DNA of 38,942 nt from an uncultured bacterium (GTDB lineage Bacteria > Planctomycetota > UBA1135 > GCA-002686595), in NCBI GenBank assembly GCA_937896235.1, contig CALBMX010000023.1, positions 1 to 38,942 of the forward strand. The letters run 5' to 3'. A program made the position numbers and the translations under genes. Of the stretch, positions 32,224-38,942 are shown in pieces (positions within the stretch are counted from its first letter, which is position 1; the number at the start of each line of letters is the position of its first letter). The notes under the pieces are model-generated. The model made no database searches. It saw only the letters and a program-made list of their open reading frames with translations, and was not told the origin of the DNA.

Positions 32224-33144
32224 CTAAAGCAAGGCTTCGATGGTGCTCCTCACGCCTCCCACTAGGCCAACCAGGTCATAGCCACCCTCTAGGAAGGCCA
32301 CTAGGCGGCCTCCGGCGTGCTCGGCGGCAATCTCCCCAACAATGTGTGCTAAGTCGCCAAAGCCGTGGTCGGTGACGTTCATGGAGCCCACGGGGTCGCG
32401 CTCGTGGGCGTCGTATCCCGCTGAGATGAGAACGAGCTGTGGGCAGAATGCGTTGGCGGCAGGGACGAGCTGTTCCTTAAAAATCGCACGGTATTCGTCA
32501 TCTCCGCATCCAGGTTCAAGGGGAATGTTAAACGTGAAGCCCTCTCCCTCGCCCGAGCCCGTGTCCGATGCTTGCTCCGTTCCAGGGTAGAGGAGGGATT
32601 GGTGGGTGTTGAAAAAGAGTACGTCGGACCGGGAGGCGAAAGAGTGCGCCGTGCCATTGCCGTGATGAACGTCCCAGTCCACGATTAGGACGCGCTGGAC
32701 TCCAAGGGTCTCTATGGCGTGCTGGGCAGCTATAGCGATGTTGTTGAATACGCAAAACCCCATGGCGTGGTCGGCCTCGGCGTGGTGGCCCGGCGGTCTC
32801 ACCAGCGCGAAGGCGCGGGAGCATTCTCCACTAACGACACTTTCGACGGCGCAGATACCGGCTCCAGCTGCGAGCCTGGCCGCTTCGACGGAGTTTGCCG
32901 AGAGGCGAGTGTCAGGATCGAGGTCAAGCTCTTGTCCTTTTAGATCGAATACACTTTGAACGTATTCTTGGGTGTGAATCCGGGTCAACTCCTCGAAAGT
33001 TGCGGGTCTCGGCGTGTGCATGGAGACGCCCGCGATGGGATTATGCCTAAGGCTAGCGAGGAGCCGTTCGAGGCGGCTGGGGCGCTCAAGATGGGCAGCG
33101 CCCGTGTCATGAAGGAGCATGAACTCGTCGGAATAGATTCTCAT
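32224..33144 (-). CDS. Histone-deacetylase-family (class II-like) deacetylase
   Basis: The product has 306 residues covering the whole arginase-like HDAC fold. The active-site motifs are Arg-Pro-Pro-Gly-His120-His121-Ala-Glu, Asp156-Trp-Asp158-Val-His160-His-Gly-Asn-Gly-Thr and Ser-Ala-Gly-Tyr-Asp245-Ala-His. Zinc ligands would be Asp158, His160 and Asp245. The C-terminus has Leu-Glu-Gly-Gly-Tyr-Asp-Leu. Bacterial members deacetylate acetyl-polyamines, acetoin-pathway proteins or other acetylated compounds; which applies here cannot be said. It is divergent from the thioesterase gene, with 107 bases between. Confidence 0.93.
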   Translation of the reverse strand: MRIYSDEFMLLHDTGAAHLERPSRLERLLASLRHNPIAGVSMHTPRPATFEELTRIHTQEYVQSVFDLKGQELDLDPDTRLSANSVEAARLAAGAGICAVESVVSGECSRAFALVRPPGHHAEADHAMGFCVFNNIAIAAQHAIETLGVQRVLIVDWDVHHGNGTAHSFASRSDVLFFNTHQSLLYPGTEQASDTGSGEGEGFTFNIPLEPGCGDDEYRAIFKEQLVPAANAFCPQLVLISAGYDAHERDPVGSMNVTDHGFGDLAHIVGEIAAEHAGGRLVAFLEGGYDLVGLVGGVRSTIEALL

Positions 33145-33251
33145 CGCACTACGATAGGACTATGGACTGGCAAGCGGGAGAAAGAAGCGGCACTCTAGCA
33201 GCTCAGCGTGGAGCACTCGCCGACTACTCGCCGCACTCCCAAGGTATACCA

Positions 33252-33659
33252 ATGACAAAATCCTCCGATTTCCCCGCCGGCAAATGCCCTACGATCCGCG
33301 TCGTCATGATGCCCAAAGATACCAATGCGGCGGGGACGATCTTTGGAGGGTTGATCCTGTCCCATATTGACCTCGCGGCCGCGGTCGAGAGTCACCAGCA
33401 CCACGAGGGAAAGCTAGTCACCGTAGCCATGGATGAGATCATCTTCCGCGAGCCCGTTCACGTGGGGGATGTGGTTTCGTTTTTTACCGAAACCCTAAAA
33501 GTGGGACGCTCTTCTGTTCGTGTTGACGTACAGGTTTGGAGCGAGAGCCGTTTCGGCTCAGTAGACCGCAGGCTAGTGACCGAGGCAGTTGTGACGATGG
33601 TTGCAGTGGATGACAGTGGGAAGTCGATTCCGCTGACGAATCCAAGGGTTCCTGTTTAG
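33252..33659 (+). CDS. Acyl-CoA thioesterase, hotdog fold (YciA type)
   Basis: The product has 135 residues from ATG 33252, which has AAGG about seven bases upstream. A longer frame from 33162 has no family features. The hotdog signature is Asn-Ala-Ala-Gly-Thr-Ile-Phe-Gly-Gly-Leu-Ile-Leu-Ser-x-Ile-Asp, the YciA/acyl-CoA hydrolase pattern with its active Asp. Later Val-His-Val-Gly-Asp appears, and Met-Val-Ala-Val-Asp near the end. It hydrolyses acyl-CoA to free acid and CoA; chain-length preference is unknown. Confidence 0.9.
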   Translation: MTKSSDFPAGKCPTIRVVMMPKDTNAAGTIFGGLILSHIDLAAAVESHQHHEGKLVTVAMDEIIFREPVHVGDVVSFFTETLKVGRSSVRVDVQVWSESRFGSVDRRLVTEAVVTMVAVDDSGKSIPLTNPRVPV

Positions 33660-33707
33660 CGGACCGACCAGAATACGCTCTGTTCGATGGCCGCTTCCGG
33701 TCTAGCC

Positions 33708-33765
33708 GAGCTTGGCAACAGCGCTGCCAAGCTCCGAATTGCGGAGTCCGCGTGCGAGCTCCGCA
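33708..33765. terminator. Two consecutive hairpins between convergent genes
   Basis: GAGCTTGGCA (33708-33717) pairs perfectly with TGCCAAGCTC (33725-33734). Next TGCGGAG (33740-33746) pairs with CTCCGCA (33759-33765). They lie between the thioesterase stop and the ispH stop, where convergent transcription should end. There is no T-run, so the mechanism is open. Confidence 0.5.
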
Positions 33766-33811
33766 CGACGGAAAGGGGACGCGCCTCGCTAGCCCTCTTT
33801 TGGGGGAGCCG

Positions 33812-34711
33812 CTAGGCGACCGACTCGACGAGGTTGTCGAGCAGGAAAGCGATGATCTCTTCGATCACCTCAACCGGCGAAGAGGCGCCGGCGTGGATAC
33901 CAATGTGGCGCTTGCCGGCGAACCAGGTCAAATCCAGGTCGGTGACGCCTTCCACTTGGTGAGTCGGGGCGCCGCCTTTGGCACAGACTTCGGCAAGCTT
34001 CTTTGTGTTCGACGAGTGCGGCGATCCAACGACAAGAATCGCATCGCAAGATTCGCTTAGGTGGTCTGCCTCTTGCTGGCGTTCCGTTGTCACATGGCAG
34101 ATTGTATTGATCGCCATGACCTCTCGTGATTTGGCAGTCAGGACGGAGACGATATCACCTGCTTTGTGGGCGACGAGGGTGGACTGCATGACCACGCCAA
34201 CGCGCTTCATTACGGGAAGGGCTTCCGCGTCCGCGATACTTTCGAGGACCTGAGCTTCGCCCCCAGCGTGCTCTACAGCGCCTACGATCCCGATGACCTC
34301 GGGGTGACTCGCCTTGCCGATCACGAAGATCTTGTATTGATCCTTGAGGAGCTGCAGGGCCTTCTTGTGGATATTGGTGACCAGGGGGCAGGTGCCATCG
34401 ACGACGGTCAAACCGGCCGAGGCGGCTTCCAGTTTCGTCTGCGGCGGGACACCGTGCGCACGAATGATGAGGGCCGCTCCTTTGGGGGCGGCATTGACCT
34501 CGCGAACCGAGTTGATGTCGTGTTCGTCGCGCAGCTTGTTGACGGTGTAGGTGTTGTGAATTAGATCGCCGTGCGTGAACACGGGGCGGGACGTGTCCTT
34601 AGCGGCTTCGACACTAAGGTCGATAGCGCGCTCGACACCCCAGCAATAGCCTGCGCTATCTGCGATTTCGATCTGAATGCTTCCGTCACTGGACGTCTCA
34701 ATACGAGTCAT
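33812..34711 (-). CDS. ispH: 4-hydroxy-3-methylbut-2-enyl diphosphate reductase IspH
   Basis: The product has 299 residues. It catalyses the last step of the MEP isoprenoid pathway, making IPP and DMAPP. Cluster cysteines are Cys23 (Gly-Tyr-Cys-Trp-Gly-Val), Cys108 (Gly-Thr-Cys-Pro-Leu-Val) and Cys205 (Thr-Ile-Cys-His). Diphosphate-binding histidines are His52, His86 and His136, with Glu138 as the proton-relay residue. Close variants of family motifs occur: His-Gly-Asp-Leu-Ile-His-Asn in place of His-Glu-x-Val-His-Asn, and Ser-Pro-His-Ser-Ser-Asn for the usual Ser-x-Asn-Ser-Ser-Asn. All key residues are present, so it should be active. Confidence 0.93.
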   Translation of the reverse strand: MTRIETSSDGSIQIEIADSAGYCWGVERAIDLSVEAAKDTSRPVFTHGDLIHNTYTVNKLRDEHDINSVREVNAAPKGAALIIRAHGVPPQTKLEAASAGLTVVDGTCPLVTNIHKKALQLLKDQYKIFVIGKASHPEVIGIVGAVEHAGGEAQVLESIADAEALPVMKRVGVVMQSTLVAHKAGDIVSVLTAKSREVMAINTICHVTTERQQEADHLSESCDAILVVGSPHSSNTKKLAEVCAKGGAPTHQVEGVTDLDLTWFAGKRHIGIHAGASSPVEVIEEIIAFLLDNLVESVA

Positions 34712-34728
34712 GATATCTCCTTGCCTTC

Positions 34729-35433
34729 CTAGTCGATGATCTCGCAGGGGAAGTTGAGTTTCTCTTCAACCTCCGCAATGATCTCTTTTAGTCGCTTTGC
34801 CCCGACGCCTTTCGTTTTAGGCAAGAAGCCTTTCGCGGGAGAGCGTATATGGATCATGGCAGGCCTGACGCCCTCGAGCACTTTGATCCAGTTGCGAACT
34901 TCCGCTGGGGTGGAATTGTCAACCTCGCCGCGAATGAACCGAGCGCGGATGACCAAGTTCCCGAGGTCGAGCTTATGAAGGATTTCGATGGCGTCCTTCA
35001 GTACGGCGCCTTTTTCGCCGGTCATTGCGGCAAAAGTCTTCTGAGTACCCGTTTCCAAGCGCAGGGTGACTTGGTGATAAAACAGCAGTGCGACCGAGTT
35101 CGATGGGGAGTTGATAAAACGCGGCGAACCAACCAGATGCAATCGAGTCTTGGGGAACCACTTCTTGGCGATGGCCTTCAGGTTCTCAGAAATCGCGCGG
35201 AAGTCGGGGTGCTCGAGGGGGTCGTTTTCACCATCGACCACGATGGTCATCAATTTTACGCCGTCTTTCGAGAGGGCCTTCAACTCTAGAGCGATTGTCG
35301 TAACGACAACGGCTTGTGACAAGAAGACGCCCTCGCGGAAGGACTCCTGGCAGGGATGGATATGAATAGTGAGCCCAAGGCCTTCAACATTTGAAGGTTT
35401 GGACACAATGCTGTCGCGGGTGCTAGTAGACAT
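34729..35433 (-). CDS. Radical-SAM-fold protein without the CxxxCxxC cluster motif
   Basis: The product has 234 residues from ATG 35433. The chain follows the radical SAM barrel of MoaA/wyosine-type proteins: a Val-Asp-Gly-Glu-Asn-Asp-Pro-Leu-Glu-His-Pro-Asp-Phe segment (67-78) where active members have Gly-Glu-Pro-Thr-Leu-His-Pro-Asp-Phe, a Val-Thr-Leu-Arg-Leu-Glu-Thr-Gly-Thr strand, an Arg-Ala-Arg-Phe-Ile-Arg-Gly-Glu-Val-Asp-Asn strand and a Pro-Ala-Glu-Val-Arg-Asn-Trp-Ile helix. In the place of the cluster loop only Cys28 is found (the other Cys is 231). It should not bind a [4Fe-4S] cluster in the usual way. The frame stays open to 35817, adding 128 residues with two hydrophobic segments that may be an N-terminal membrane part. 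It lies 17 bases upstream of ispH on the same strand. Confidence 0.6.
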   Translation of the reverse strand: MSTSTRDSIVSKPSNVEGLGLTIHIHPCQESFREGVFLSQAVVVTTIALELKALSKDGVKLMTIVVDGENDPLEHPDFRAISENLKAIAKKWFPKTRLHLVGSPRFINSPSNSVALLFYHQVTLRLETGTQKTFAAMTGEKGAVLKDAIEILHKLDLGNLVIRARFIRGEVDNSTPAEVRNWIKVLEGVRPAMIHIRSPAKGFLPKTKGVGAKRLKEIIAEVEEKLNFPCEIID

Positions 35434-36029
35434 GTAGTGCTCGTGCGTGGCCGCTGCCGAGGAGGCCCGCAGAGGCGGGCGAAGAATCCCATCGCTGGAC
35501 GGAAAACTCGGTGCAGGCAATGTTGAGGCATGGGCCGCCCTTTCGGAAAAGGGGCTAGGTGCCTTCCTTATGATAACGAAAACACCATTTTTCCCCAACC
35601 CAGGACCGGCCCGCAGGAGGAGGAAACCTTCTTGGCAGGCAAATACCATCAAGCTAGAGGCCATTCCAAGGCGAATCGGGTGTTGGGATACCACCACGAG
35701 CCACCTTATAAAAATCGCCTCCCCCTCACGAATCTCGCGGTGTGCAAGCCATTCCGAGAGTAAAAGGGTGAGTAGAAGCCCCATTGCGAAGGCGGCAAAG
35801 TATCGCGAGATCGTCACAGGGGGATGACGCCCAGATACGCCTTTGGTGACAGGGATTCCATCCGGAATTCAACGCCTCTCATGGGCATTGCGCGCTCGGA
35901 GCCTGCAGGCTTGAGCGCGCAGCGATTCTTGAAGCTGCAGGCAGAGGCTTGTCCCTAAGTCCGGAGTTAGGCCGCGGGGCACACCGGCCCAGCCTTGTCG
36001 AGGGATGCCGCGTGCGGATTGCCCGGGTC
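35434..36029. other. Region between the radical-SAM-like and rhodanese genes
   Basis: On the minus strand 35434-35817 is open in frame with the gene downstream and encodes two likely membrane helices (around residues 8-26 and 40-61 of that longer reading), preceded by an ATG at 35817. I cannot tell whether this is translated as an extension or is just open by chance. Plus-strand frames here look like shadows. The remainder contains the hairpin at 35889-35921 and nothing else I can support. Confidence 0.35.
35889..35921 (-). terminator. Long hairpin downstream of the rhodanese gene
   Basis: TGCGCGCTC (35889-35897) pairs with GAGCGCGCA (35913-35921). Inside it AGCCTGCAGGCT is itself a perfect palindrome. 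The structure lies 109 bases beyond the rhodanese stop on the minus strand. No T-run is present. Confidence 0.45.
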
Positions 36030-36683
36030 CTACAGGTTCCGCCAGCCGGCCATTCCATCGATCACGTTCACGACGTCCGTGAAGCCCTGGATCTTCATCC
36101 AGCTCGCCAGCTGGCTGGAGCGCCAGCCCCCTTCGCAAATAATCAAGTAGCGGGCGCTCTTGTCCAGGCCTTCCACAGCCAAGGGGCCCTCGTCTTGGTC
36201 GACGAGCTTCGCGATGTCGATCACACCGTTATCAAATTCCGATTGTTCGCGGATGTCGATGATCATGGGCGGGGTGCCTGTGGCGATGACCCTGGCAAGC
36301 TCTTTGGCATCCATGAGCTCGAGTGTGTCCGACTCGTCAGCACCCTCGGGTTCAAACAATGAGACGTCAGAGTAGCCGAGCTCCTGCAAGATGGCGGCGG
36401 CCTCTTGCGCATCGAATAAGTTCGAGGCGCGCAACGCAATTGGACGCGTTAGCTCGGGCACATAACTCGGTGTGCGGTCCTTGAGTTGGTGCCAGGTCAG
36501 CTGAATGTTAAGCGAGCCAGGCGCGTGGCCAGCGGCGTACACTTCTGGGTCCCTGATGTCGATAACGAGCCGCTCCGGACCGCCTGCGGGTGCGGGCTCG
36601 ATAGGCACCTTGGCCGCGCAGCAAGCTACGAGGGCTGCAAGTCCCAAGCCCGCCGCGGCAAGGCCCAACCGGAGTCTCTTCAT
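36030..36683 (-). CDS. Tandem rhodanese-domain lipoprotein
   Basis: The product has 217 residues from ATG 36683. Signal peptide and lipobox Leu-Val-Ala-Cys21 place it outside the inner membrane. Two rhodanese domains follow. The first (about 38-112) begins Val-Ile-Asp-Ile-Arg-Asp and has Gly-His-Ala-Pro-Gly-Ser-Leu-Asn, but its active loop (around 82-88) lacks the cysteine. The second (138-215) has Ile-Ile-Asp-Ile-Arg-Glu and the active Cys183 in Cys-Glu-Gly-Gly-Trp-Arg-Ser. This inactive-then-active arrangement is that of classical thiosulfate sulfurtransferases. It should handle sulfane sulfur in the periplasm. Further in-frame starts up to 36764 give no better signal. Confidence 0.85.
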   Translation of the reverse strand: MKRLRLGLAAAGLGLAALVACCAAKVPIEPAPAGGPERLVIDIRDPEVYAAGHAPGSLNIQLTWHQLKDRTPSYVPELTRPIALRASNLFDAQEAAAILQELGYSDVSLFEPEGADESDTLELMDAKELARVIATGTPPMIIDIREQSEFDNGVIDIAKLVDQDEGPLAVEGLDKSARYLIICEGGWRSSQLASWMKIQGFTDVVNVIDGMAGWRNL

Positions 36684-36815
36684 GATGATCATGTTGCGTT
36701 TTGTGTCGGTGACTTGTTGCAGTGCGTTTGGGCCAATCACGAGAAGGCACGGAACCAAACCCACCCCGGCCCAGCAGGTGGATTTGCATCCGCGCCGCTG
36801 GGCCGGGGGCTAGAG

Positions 36816-37508
36816 CTAGCCTGGTTTTTTGGCGTGAATCCACAGGCTACCCGCCTCGTGAAAACGGACGCGTGAAGCCCAATCGGGGTAGACGTTTCCA
36901 GGGGTGAAGTCGACCTCTTCGCCGGGTCCCCGACTGTCGACGACACGAGTGGTCCCGACATCTTCGAAGCCGCTGTTTTCGAACTTTGTGATCCACTCGG
37001 CCTCGGACATCCATGTCATCGGCGCGTCGATGGTGTCGCTCCATCCTTGGGTGGACTCGTTGTCGGAGTAGAAGTCGATGATGATATCGGCGCGGCCGCC
37101 CGGCTTCAGGACACGCAGGACTTCCGCTAGGGACTGGTCGATGTCGGGCGCGTAGTACAACGCTTCCATGGAGAAGACGTGGCTGAAGTGGTTGTCTTTT
37201 AGGTCGAGGGCTTCGAAGGGCATGACCTCGTAGCGGGCTCGGATCGTGTAGCTGTGAAGCGCTTCGGCCTTGGCGATCATCTCCGGGGAGATGTCGACGC
37301 CGACCGCGCCAGCTCCGGCGGCGACTTTGGCTAACGCGCGGGTCGCCCAGCCGATGCCGCACCCGAGATCGAGGATTTGATCGCCGGGGCGAATTCCGAG
37401 CTGGGGGATGACTTGAAAGACGACGTCGCCGTGGCCTTTTTCCATGCCTTCGCCTTTGCCTGCAGTTGCCCAGGTGTCGAAGGTGTTGGCGATGCGGGAG
37501 TGACTCAT
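36816..37508 (-). CDS. Class I SAM-dependent methyltransferase
   Basis: The product has 230 residues. Motif I is Leu-Asp-Leu-Gly-Cys-Gly-Ile-Gly-Trp (46-54), followed by Val-Gly-Val-Asp-Ile-Ser (acidic loop), Phe-Glu-Ala-Leu-Asp and the Leu-Lys-Pro-Gly-Gly-Arg post-motif. This is the UbiE/methyltransf_11 type. The substrate-binding part (150-215) has a Trp-Met-Ser-Glu-Ala-Glu-Trp segment. It lies 49 bases downstream of the glycosyltransferase stop on the same strand, so they may share a transcript. The substrate is unknown. Confidence 0.9.
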   Translation of the reverse strand: MSHSRIANTFDTWATAGKGEGMEKGHGDVVFQVIPQLGIRPGDQILDLGCGIGWATRALAKVAAGAGAVGVDISPEMIAKAEALHSYTIRARYEVMPFEALDLKDNHFSHVFSMEALYYAPDIDQSLAEVLRVLKPGGRADIIIDFYSDNESTQGWSDTIDAPMTWMSEAEWITKFENSGFEDVGTTRVVDSRGPGEEVDFTPGNVYPDWASRVRFHEAGSLWIHAKKPG

Positions 37509-37557
37509 GATCTAACTAGAGGATTTAGGATAAGTGGCCCAAGGGGACCCTATTGGT

Positions 37558-38742
37558 TTATTTGGAGGTCTTCTCGAGGCTGGAGATCAGCTCGCCAAGT
37601 GGCGCAAGGACGTCCTCCCAGCGGTATTTTTCCTCGACAAAGGTACGCGCTCGCTTGCCAAGGGCTAGCGCCTCTTTGCGGTCGCGCAGGAGCCTGACGA
37701 CGGATTGGATTTGCGCTTCTTTTGTGTCCGCGACAACGTAGTCGCGGTTGCTCTTGCCGTCTACGCCTTGGGTGGCGTGGGTGGTGCCTACGACGGGTAG
37801 CCCCATCGCCATGGCCTCCAGTACTTTGTTCTGAATGCCGCGTGCGATGCGCAGTGGTGCGACGGCTAAGTCGGCGCGCGCGAGCCAGTCGCGAGTCTCG
37901 TCAACGAAGCCCGTAACGGTGACGCCGGGCAGCTCGCCGAGCGCTCTCACAGCGTCTGTTGGGGCGCTGCCCACGATCGAAAAATGGGCACCTGGAACTT
38001 CGGCTTGGACCGCGGGAAGGATCTCTCGAGCGAACCAGTCGCAGCCGTCGGTGTTCGGGAAGTAGTCCATTACTCCGGTGAAGACTAGGTGCCCGGGTTC
38101 GGGCGCGTTCGCGCCGGGGTTGAACAGGTCTAGGTCGACGCCGTTGCGCATGACTAGGCTGGGGGCGCCAGGGACGGCCTCTTGAAAGATGCGCTGCTCG
38201 AGGGGCGTGACGAGCACGTTCATGTCCATCTCGCTGCAGAGCACCTGTTCAAACCGTCGCAGGGTGCGCGCCTCGCGACCGTAGACCCACTTCATCGGGG
38301 GTTTCGTGAAGCCCTCGTATTGTGCCCACTTATCCGAGTCGAGCTCGACGACATACTGGATGCGCTTCTTGTGTTTATGGGGCAGGATAAATGCGCCCAT
38401 GCTGGACGAATAAGCGATGGCGAGATCGATGCCTGGCATCAAGCGGTCGACGACGGCCTGGAGCTTGCGGCTGCCGTAGACGCCCAGCGTCAGGGGCTTG
38501 CGGGTGAATAACATCGGTAGGGAGCGCAGCTTTTGCGCCTTCATGTCCAAGTCGACGGTCTCGATCTTGATTCCCATGTCGCGCAAATCGCGAGCGGCTT
38601 TGAGGTCACCCTCGTCATGAGCAAACGCGACGCAGGTGACATCATGATTGCGCCGCAGGTAGTCCACATTGCGCCAAGTCGTGATCTTGTCGCCACGATT
38701 GGGCGGATAGGGCACGCGCTGAGATAGGTAGAGAATTCGCAC
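37558..38742 (-). CDS. Glycosyltransferase family 4-like, XrtA/PEP-CTERM-associated type
   Basis: The product has 394 residues from GTG 38742. The N-terminal domain opens with Arg-Ile-Leu-Tyr-Leu-Ser-Gln-Arg-Val-Pro-Tyr-Pro-Pro-Asn-Arg-Gly-Asp-Lys, the start typical of the TIGR03087 sugar transferases found with exopolysaccharide and XrtA exosortase loci. The family block Asp-Ser-Asp-Lys-Trp-x-Gln-Tyr, then Asn-Gly-Val-Asp, Phe-Thr-Gly-x-Met-Asp-Tyr-x-Pro-Asn and the C-terminal Arg-Ile-Ala-Arg-Gly-Ile-Gln-Asn-Lys-Val-Leu-Glu-Ala-Met-Ala-Met all fit. The frame is open upstream to 38919 but that part is the translation of a DNA repeat, so I exclude it. TTG 38760 is another possible start. Confidence 0.9.
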   Translation of the reverse strand: MRILYLSQRVPYPPNRGDKITTWRNVDYLRRNHDVTCVAFAHDEGDLKAARDLRDMGIKIETVDLDMKAQKLRSLPMLFTRKPLTLGVYGSRKLQAVVDRLMPGIDLAIAYSSSMGAFILPHKHKKRIQYVVELDSDKWAQYEGFTKPPMKWVYGREARTLRRFEQVLCSEMDMNVLVTPLEQRIFQEAVPGAPSLVMRNGVDLDLFNPGANAPEPGHLVFTGVMDYFPNTDGCDWFAREILPAVQAEVPGAHFSIVGSAPTDAVRALGELPGVTVTGFVDETRDWLARADLAVAPLRIARGIQNKVLEAMAMGLPVVGTTHATQGVDGKSNRDYVVADTKEAQIQSVVRLLRDRKEALALGKRARTFVEEKYRWEDVLAPLGELISSLEKTSK

Positions 38743-38763
38743 AATCAGGATTCTACTCAAACC

Positions 38764-38911
38764 ACCCGCCGAACATACCGTGCCACCCGCCGAACATACC
38801 GTGCCACCCGCCGAACATACCGTGCCACCCGCCGAACATACCGCAAACCACCCGCCGCGACCGAACATACCGTGCCGCACACTTCGACCGAACATACCGT
38901 GCCGCACACTT
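38764..38911. repeat. Nested tandem repeats upstream of the glycosyltransferase gene
   Basis: Three exact 21-base units (38764-38784, 38785-38805, 38806-38826) are followed by a variant copy at 38827-38849. Two exact 27-base units follow (38858-38884 and 38885-38911). All six share the core CGAACATACCG. There are no unique spacers, so it is not a CRISPR. The array lies 22 bases upstream of the glycosyltransferase start codon used here, which puts it in the promoter or leader of that gene. Confidence 0.92.
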
Positions 38912-38942
38912 CTGATCACTTCTCCAACACTTTCGTACCGCA

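Noticed and set aside
35447..35827. Plus-strand ORF of 126 residues
   Set aside because: Low-complexity Arg/Ser/Pro composition with no motif. The minus strand here has more protein-like hydrophobic segments.
38764..38911. CRISPR array
   Set aside because: Units follow each other directly without unique spacers, and no cas genes are in the window.
38743..38919. N-terminal extension of the glycosyltransferase frame
   Set aside because: It is the translation of the tandem DNA repeat (Cys-Ser-Ala-Gly-Gly repeats). The family's conserved start begins at about 38742.

Overview
The window is about 39 kb of GC-rich (roughly 60%), gene-dense chromosomal DNA from a Gram-negative (diderm) bacterium. 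The evidence is five lipoboxed lipoproteins of periplasmic type, periplasmic cytochromes, Pst transport, and an XrtA/PEP-CTERM-type glycosyltransferase. I cannot fix the phylum from sequence alone. A planctomycete or a delta-proteobacteria-like lineage would fit, but that is inference. The facultatively denitrifying life style is clear. Tandem repeats sit at both extreme ends, which would fit a complete assembly contig broken at repeats.

Layout. 1-98: end of a truncated gene with a 9-bp repeat. 252-1716: TetR regulator and SDR oxidoreductase, with matching palindromic operators. 1717-2873: mostly non-coding, with a hairpin, an IS21-type transposase remnant, tRNA-Arg(CCU) and its terminator. 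2874-6433: DUF1289 protein (+), then a minus-strand cluster of a DUF2325-like protein, an ATP-grasp-like protein and YchJ. 6481-11897: phosphate operon pstS-phoU-pstC-pstA-pstB1-pstB2. 11916-15280: minus-strand miscellany (small membrane protein, YheT hydrolase, SEC-C protein, AlkC-like DNA glycosylase). 15592-19537: three-subunit molybdenum hydroxylase of the 4-hydroxybenzoyl-CoA reductase type. 19527-30254: denitrification island, with norR divergent from norC-norB-nirK-nirV-sco-norQ-norD-norE-norF. 30416-32213: structured leader, candidate 39-residue peptide gene, B12-binding-type radical SAM enzyme, strong terminator. 32224-38742: HDAC-family deacetylase, acyl-CoA thioesterase, IspH, a radical-SAM-fold protein without its cluster cysteines, a tandem-rhodanese lipoprotein, a methyltransferase and a glycosyltransferase. 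38764-38911: tandem repeats.

How the genes work together. In the nitrogen island, NirK makes NO from nitrite and NorCB reduces it to N2O. NorQ, NorD, NorE and NorF are the usual accessory proteins, and NirV and a Sco-type copper protein sit beside nirK. A textbook sigma-54 promoter lies before norC, and divergent norR encodes the NO-sensing activator that would drive it. NorC carries a second haem-c domain, NirK a C-terminal haem-c domain, and NorR reads GAFTDA instead of GAFTGA.

The most unusual system is the phosphate operon. It has two adjacent, non-identical PstB ATPases with complementary losses of ABC motifs, predicting an obligate heterodimer with one consensus ATP site. Its PhoU is fused to a low-molecular-weight-phosphatase-like domain that lacks both catalytic Cys and Arg. 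Together these look like a variant Pst/PhoU signalling transporter. Second-tier candidates are the short peptide and structured leader upstream of the radical SAM enzyme, and the radical-SAM-like protein with no cluster motif and a possible membrane extension.
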